Assembly: GCA_023394415.1 (NCBI GenBank)
Contig: JAEXAR010000019.1
Span: 10,703 to 74,702, forward strand
Reading direction: 5' to 3'
Source of the DNA: Bacteroidota bacterium
GTDB taxonomy: Bacteria; Bacteroidota; Bacteroidia; Flavobacteriales; Weeksellaceae
Length of the DNA stretch: 64,000 bases
This document shows positions 60,722-64,000 of the stretch, piece by piece; positions within the stretch are counted from its first letter, which is position 1, and each line of letters begins with the position of its first letter. Under the pieces are notes generated by a model. It was not told the origin of the DNA, searched no databases, and saw nothing but the letters and a program-made list of their open reading frames with translations. Position numbers and translations under genes: made by a program.

Positions 60722-61159
60722 ATGCAACCCCAAATTGTTATCAGAAAAATTGAAAAATTTGACTTTGAGTTCATTTATACTTCTATTTGCGATCTGCAAA
60801 ATGAAACTTTTGATAAATTAGAATTTGAAAAGATTTTTTATAAAAATATCTCAAATTCAGACTTTTATTATCTTGTTGCACAAATAAATACGGATAAAGT
60901 GGGTTTAATTACTTTTCATACCCAAAAGTTGCTACATCATTGTGGATTGGTGGGAGAAATTCAAGAATTTTACATACTACCCGAATATAGAGGAAAAGGG
61001 ATTGGAAAGAGGTTGATTGAAGAAATATTTAACTATGCAGAGTTAAAGAACATAAAAAGTATTGAAGTAACAACCAATAAAAAACGGATTGAAAATATAA
61101 ATATTTATGAAAATCTTGGTTTTATTTTATCCCATAATAAATTTACCATATACAAGTAG
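60722..61159 (+). CDS. GNAT family N-acetyltransferase
   Basis: A 145-residue acetyltransferase. The acetyl-CoA site is FYILPEYRGKGIGKRLIEEIFNYAE (R-G-K-G-I-G), followed by SIEVTTNKKRIENINIYENLGFIL with the typical N-x-Y-E-x-L-G-F. The substrate is not known. It lies 15 bases after the M14 peptidase gene on the same strand, so probably co-transcribed. Confidence 0.87.
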   Translation: MQPQIVIRKIEKFDFEFIYTSICDLQNETFDKLEFEKIFYKNISNSDFYYLVAQINTDKVGLITFHTQKLLHHCGLVGEIQEFYILPEYRGKGIGKRLIEEIFNYAELKNIKSIEVTTNKKRIENINIYENLGFILSHNKFTIYK

Positions 61160-61176
61160 AGATCTTAATAAATAAA

Positions 61177-61203
61177 AACCGCCGCAGCAAAGCTGCGGCG
61201 GTT
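61177..61203. terminator. Hairpin terminator between the GNAT and DUF4920 genes
   Basis: Perfect 12-bp GC-rich stem AACCGCCGCAGC / GCTGCGGCGGTT with an AAA loop; T run stronger on the minus strand. Confidence 0.75.
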
Positions 61204-61291
61204 CCATTTCCAATTATTCTAAATTTTAAGATTTAATTTTAAAATCGCTTTATTCAAAATTTAATATCCATCATCCAACACCCAACATCTA

Positions 61292-61786
61292 CTATTTCAC
61301 CACTTTAATTCCCGTTGCGGAAAATCTTACTTCATCTTTAGGTTTTGTAATTGCATCAATTTCAGCCTGTGATTTTTTAGCATCTTCAGCAAAATGTTTC
61401 AACTCTTTTACAGAGGTGGTTTTCATTTCAGCAGAACCTTCAATTTCAACCATTTTCCCTTCCAAAGCCAATGGTACAAGGAAAGCGTGATCTTTATTTT
61501 TCACAAAAAATCTGTCACCATTGTCGGTTTCAAGAGTTAGCCAGCAACCTTCAGCTTTGCAAACTTCTTTTACCTTGCCTTTTACTACTACGTTTTCTAC
61601 CTTTTTAGATTTTTTAAGTTTTTTCTGAAGTTTCTTCGCAGATAGCGTTTTAGCATTCTCACTCACAGTAGCACCATAAGAATCACCTACCAAAGCTTTT
61701 CCTGGTGGCGGACCTTTCTTTTCAGTTTGTTGTGCAAATGATAGGGTTGCAATTGCTAATACGAATACAAATATTAATTTTTTCAT
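61292..61786 (-). CDS. DUF4920 domain-containing exported protein
   Basis: A 164-residue protein with a signal peptide (residues 1-18, ending LSFAQQ). The mature part is a small OB-like beta barrel: VENVVVKGKVKEVCKAEGCWLTLETDNGDRFFVKNKDHAFLVPLALEGKMVEIEGSAEMKTTSVKELKHFAEDAKKSQAEIDAI, the DUF4920 pattern with two conserved Cys (VCKAEGCW). These may bind metal or form a disulfide. The linker before the domain is Lys-rich. The family is found in Bacteroidota and has no known function. Single gene, divergent from the permease. Confidence 0.87.
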   Translation of the reverse strand: MKKLIFVFVLAIATLSFAQQTEKKGPPPGKALVGDSYGATVSENAKTLSAKKLQKKLKKSKKVENVVVKGKVKEVCKAEGCWLTLETDNGDRFFVKNKDHAFLVPLALEGKMVEIEGSAEMKTTSVKELKHFAEDAKKSQAEIDAITKPKDEVRFSATGIKVVK

Positions 61787-61887
61787 TATTCTATTATTTT
61801 ATTCAAAATTAATAATAATAATATAACATAAGCCAATTTTCTTGAAATTAATTTTATATTTACCAACTTTCAATTCAAAAATAAACT

Positions 61888-63306
61888 ATGAACAAAAAAC
61901 TAAAACTTTGGGATGCTACGATGCTGGTAATGGGATCGATGATAGGGAGTGGTATTTTTATCGTAAGTTCCGATATGATGCGTAATCTTGGTTCAGGTTA
62001 CTGGCTTATTGTAGTGTGGATTATCACAGGAATTTTTACAGTTGCCGGAGCCATATCTTATGGTGAACTCTCATCAATTTTTCCAAAGGCAGGTGGACAA
62101 TACACCTACATCAACGAAATTTTTGGCAAAATGGCGGGATTTCTATATGGTTGGGGACTTTTCACTGTAATACAAACAGGTACTATTGCAGCTGTAGCAA
62201 TGGCTTTTGGGAAGTTTACCGCTTACCTTGTGCCTTGGCTCAATAATTCAGATCCTATTTTCCAGAGCGGAGGCTTTAAAATTACTTGGGTGCAAATTTT
62301 GGCAATTGTCATTATTATGCTGCTCACTTATATTAATACACGTGGTGTAAAAGATGGTAAGCTCTTACAAAATCTATTTACGGTATCTAAGATTCTTGCA
62401 CTTCTAGCCCTTATTATTTTTGGATTTATTTTAGTAAAAAATTCATTCTGGGCAGAAAACATGAGCTTTGGGTGGAATGCTTTTCAGGATTTTGGTAAAG
62501 AAATTGGAAATAATCTCCTCCCAACCGGATGGAAAGAAATTGGCGGAATGACTTTGCTCGGTGGTATTGCTGCAGCAATGGTGGGATCTGTCTTCAGTTC
62601 TGTCGCTTGGGAAAATGTAACATTTATGTCTGGCGAAATAGAAAATCCGCAGAAAAATGTTGTAAAATCAATGGTTTTCGGAACCATTGCTGTAATGTCG
62701 CTTTATCTATTGGTAAATCTCGTTTACCTCAATGCTTTAGATCGTGACGGAATTGCCTTTGCAGATAAAAACAGACCTGCAGTTGCGGCTTCAGAAATGA
62801 TTTTTGGTAGCGTAGGAACGGTAATTATGGCAATTTTGGTGATGATTTCTACCTTTGGCTGTATCAACGGGTTGGTTCTTGCAGGTGCTAGAGTGTACCA
62901 AACTATGGCAAAAGACGGCTTGTTTTTCAAATCAGCTATTGAAAACAATCAACATGGTGTTCCGGGGAAATCTCTTTGGATGCAGGGAATTTGGGCTTCT
63001 GTGCTTGCCCTTTCCGGTCAGTATGGTGATTTGCTCGATATGATTTCTTTTGTAATTGTACTCTTTTACATGATTACAGTTTTCGGTGTGATCTGGCTGC
63101 GCATCAAAAAACCAAATCTAGAAAGACCGTACAAAACTTGGCTCTATCCGGTGACACCTTTGCTGTATTTAATTATTGGTACGGCATTCTGCGTGCTGTT
63201 AATTATCTATAAGCCTCAATATACTTGGCCTGGCCTCATCCTAATACTCATTGGTTTGCCAGTTTATTTCTTTATTAATAGAAAAAATAAGGAGCAAGAA
63301 GTGTAG
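61888..63306 (+). CDS. APC family amino acid permease
   Basis: A 472-residue inner-membrane transporter with about 12-13 helices. The APC substrate loop MLVMGSMIGSGIFIVSSDMM in helix 1 and GGQYTYINEIFGKMAGFLYGW in the helix 2-3 region are typical of the SLC7/LAT-like bacterial group. SVAWENVTFMSGEIENPQKNVVKSMVFG is the conserved helix 6 to loop region. Substrate is an amino acid, otherwise undefined. The gene stands alone and is followed on the other strand by a Flavo-1-like element. Confidence 0.92.
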   Translation: MNKKLKLWDATMLVMGSMIGSGIFIVSSDMMRNLGSGYWLIVVWIITGIFTVAGAISYGELSSIFPKAGGQYTYINEIFGKMAGFLYGWGLFTVIQTGTIAAVAMAFGKFTAYLVPWLNNSDPIFQSGGFKITWVQILAIVIIMLLTYINTRGVKDGKLLQNLFTVSKILALLALIIFGFILVKNSFWAENMSFGWNAFQDFGKEIGNNLLPTGWKEIGGMTLLGGIAAAMVGSVFSSVAWENVTFMSGEIENPQKNVVKSMVFGTIAVMSLYLLVNLVYLNALDRDGIAFADKNRPAVAASEMIFGSVGTVIMAILVMISTFGCINGLVLAGARVYQTMAKDGLFFKSAIENNQHGVPGKSLWMQGIWASVLALSGQYGDLLDMISFVIVLFYMITVFGVIWLRIKKPNLERPYKTWLYPVTPLLYLIIGTAFCVLLIIYKPQYTWPGLILILIGLPVYFFINRKNKEQEV

Positions 63307-63311
63307 TAATT

Positions 63312-63445
63312 GTTTAGGGCTTTCGGTCCCGCTTTTCGCACTCACTTTTTGTTTTCCTATACACAGCCCTTTCAGAGTTTCAAACTCTGAAAGGGCTTTT
63401 CCATTTCAAAACAAAAAGTTCAGACAATCGCTTCAATCGGGGCTA
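63312..63445 (-). ncRNA. Candidate Flavo-1 RNA, copy 3
   Basis: On the minus strand: TAGCCCCGATTGAAGCG, then two nested perfect stems (outer 12 bp: 63408-63419 with 63346-63357; inner 16 bp: 63382-63397 with 63365-63380), then GTGAGTGCGAAAAGCGGG and GAAAGCCC. It has the same head and tail as the copy at 21671. It fills about half of the 286-base gap before the DUF2007 gene; in the rest I see only TAACTTTA (near 63482) as a weak promoter element. Confidence 0.55.
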
Positions 63446-63592
63446 GAAATTCGTTTCTGTCCTTCAGTTCATTCAAAATTTGTAACTTTAAATCAATGTA
63501 AAACCACACAATTTATTCCTAAAAATAAGTGATAGACAATGATCTTATAATTATGGTTGAATATAGAAATTGTTTAATAAAAATATCATAAA

Positions 63593-63817
63593 ATGCAAAT
63601 ACTCCTTAAAACCATATACTTATACGAGGTACAGATTGCCCAAACGAAGTTAGATTCTCGCGGTATTGCTTCATATATAAAAAACGAATTTGTAAATAAT
63701 GTTGCTGTAATGCCTGTGGCTGAAAACTATATCCTTGTTGTAGATGAACAGCATTACGAAGAAGCATTACAGATTCTTCAGGAAAAAGAAGATTGGGATG
63801 ACGAAACAGAGGAATAA
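63593..63817 (+). CDS. DUF2007 domain-containing small protein
   Basis: A 74-residue protein. MQILLKTIYLYEVQIAQTKLDSRGIASYIKNEFVNNVAVMPVAENYILVVDEQHYEEALQILQEKE has the DUF2007 pattern (putative prokaryotic signal transducing protein): a strand, a helix with an L-x-x-x-G-I turn, a strand and a final helix. The end is acidic (DWDDETEE). The exact role is not known. It stands alone, between a Flavo-1-like element and an insertion sequence. Confidence 0.85.
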   Translation: MQILLKTIYLYEVQIAQTKLDSRGIASYIKNEFVNNVAVMPVAENYILVVDEQHYEEALQILQEKEDWDDETEE

Positions 63818-63878
63818 ATAAAACATCTTTTTGCCGTTCTTTATTAACTTTCGCAAAGTTTATAATGAATCTAAAAAG

Positions 63879-64000
63879 ACACTATCCCACGAAGTGTGTA
63901 AGTTAAAAAGTTAGGGCTTGGATTTTATAATCTGAGCCTTTCTTCAAAAATAAGCATAAATTGGTTTAAAACAATACCCCAATTTTGGATGGGCATTGAC
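63879..64000 (-). mobile_element. IS256-family element, 3' end at window edge
   Basis: GACACTATCCCACGAAGTGT at 63879 looks like the terminal repeat, and the transposase C-terminus is read on the minus strand within it. The rest of the element is outside the window, so the second terminal repeat and target duplication cannot be seen. Confidence 0.6.
63925..64000 (-). CDS. IS256-family transposase, C-terminal fragment at window edge
   Basis: Minus-strand frame running in from the right edge: SMPIQNWGIVLNQFMLIFEERLRL, then TAA. The pattern NW-x-x-x-L-x-Q-F-x-I-x-F-E-x-R is the usual C-terminus of IS256 (mutator type) DDE transposases. Only 24 codons are visible, so the state of the gene (intact or broken) is not known. 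Confidence 0.6.
   Translation of the reverse strand, partial: SMPIQNWGIVLNQFMLIFEERLRL

Noticed and set aside
63593..63817. DUF2007 gene as part of a toxin-antitoxin pair or the IS element
   Set aside because: It has the full pattern of a stand-alone DUF2007 protein, no partner gene, and lies outside the IS terminal repeat.

Overview
The window is low-GC chromosomal DNA from a member of the Bacteroidota, class Flavobacteriia. It is most like Chryseobacterium and relatives (Weeksellaceae). Evidence: type IX secretion genes (porV, porU, gldJ), three GLPGLI-family proteins, promoters of the Bacteroidota type (-33 TTTG, about 19 nt, -7 TAnnTTTG), near absence of Shine-Dalgarno sites, and three intergenic elements that resemble the Flavo-1 RNA of flavobacteria. 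The genus is inference; gene content only fixes the class with confidence.

Layout. 1-3.2 kb: the 3' part of hisS, a DUF1835 gene, a methyltransferase and a small membrane-anchored protein. 3.2-11.5 kb: porV and porU (minus), then gldJ and murF (plus). 11.5-16.9 kb: Nudix hydrolase, small SRPBCC-like protein, anmK, lptC, a beta-barrel protein and holB. 17-18.5 kb: rpsF-rpsR-rplI. 18.5-25.7 kb, nearly all minus: ClC transporter, gene remnants, GNAT, unknown protein, a 2-oxoacid dehydrogenase E2 next to lipB, yaaA and a YciO/Sua5-type gene. 25.7 kb: initiator tRNA. 26.8-32 kb: a BlaI-type repressor, an M56 membrane peptidase and three tandem GLPGLI genes. 32-46.3 kb: metabolic and repair genes (fsa, GH43-like protein, pheA, NlpE-like lipoprotein, pruA, xth, M28 peptidase, P-type ATPase, aminopeptidase P, rplS). 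57.4-63.8 kb: XRE regulator with an operator array, TerC, M14 peptidase, GNAT, DUF4920 protein, amino acid permease, DUF2007 protein. At the right edge an IS256-family element begins.

The most interesting block is 46.4-57.4 kb. Two co-oriented transcription units encode a sodium:solute symporter, an acyl-CoA synthetase, an exported alpha/beta hydrolase, a TPR-like protein of unknown family, a TonB-dependent receptor without SusD, a cytoplasmic alpha/beta hydrolase, an (R)-3-hydroxybutyrate dehydrogenase with its substrate-binding residues intact, and both subunits of a 3-oxoacid CoA-transferase. Read together this looks like a complete uptake and breakdown route for 3-hydroxybutyrate esters or oligomers. 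A shared motif (TTTAAGTCRCAC) occurs upstream of the symporter gene (two copies) and of the receptor gene (one clear and one weak copy), which suggests joint control.

No CRISPR array, phage, toxin-antitoxin pair or classical metabolite riboswitch was seen.
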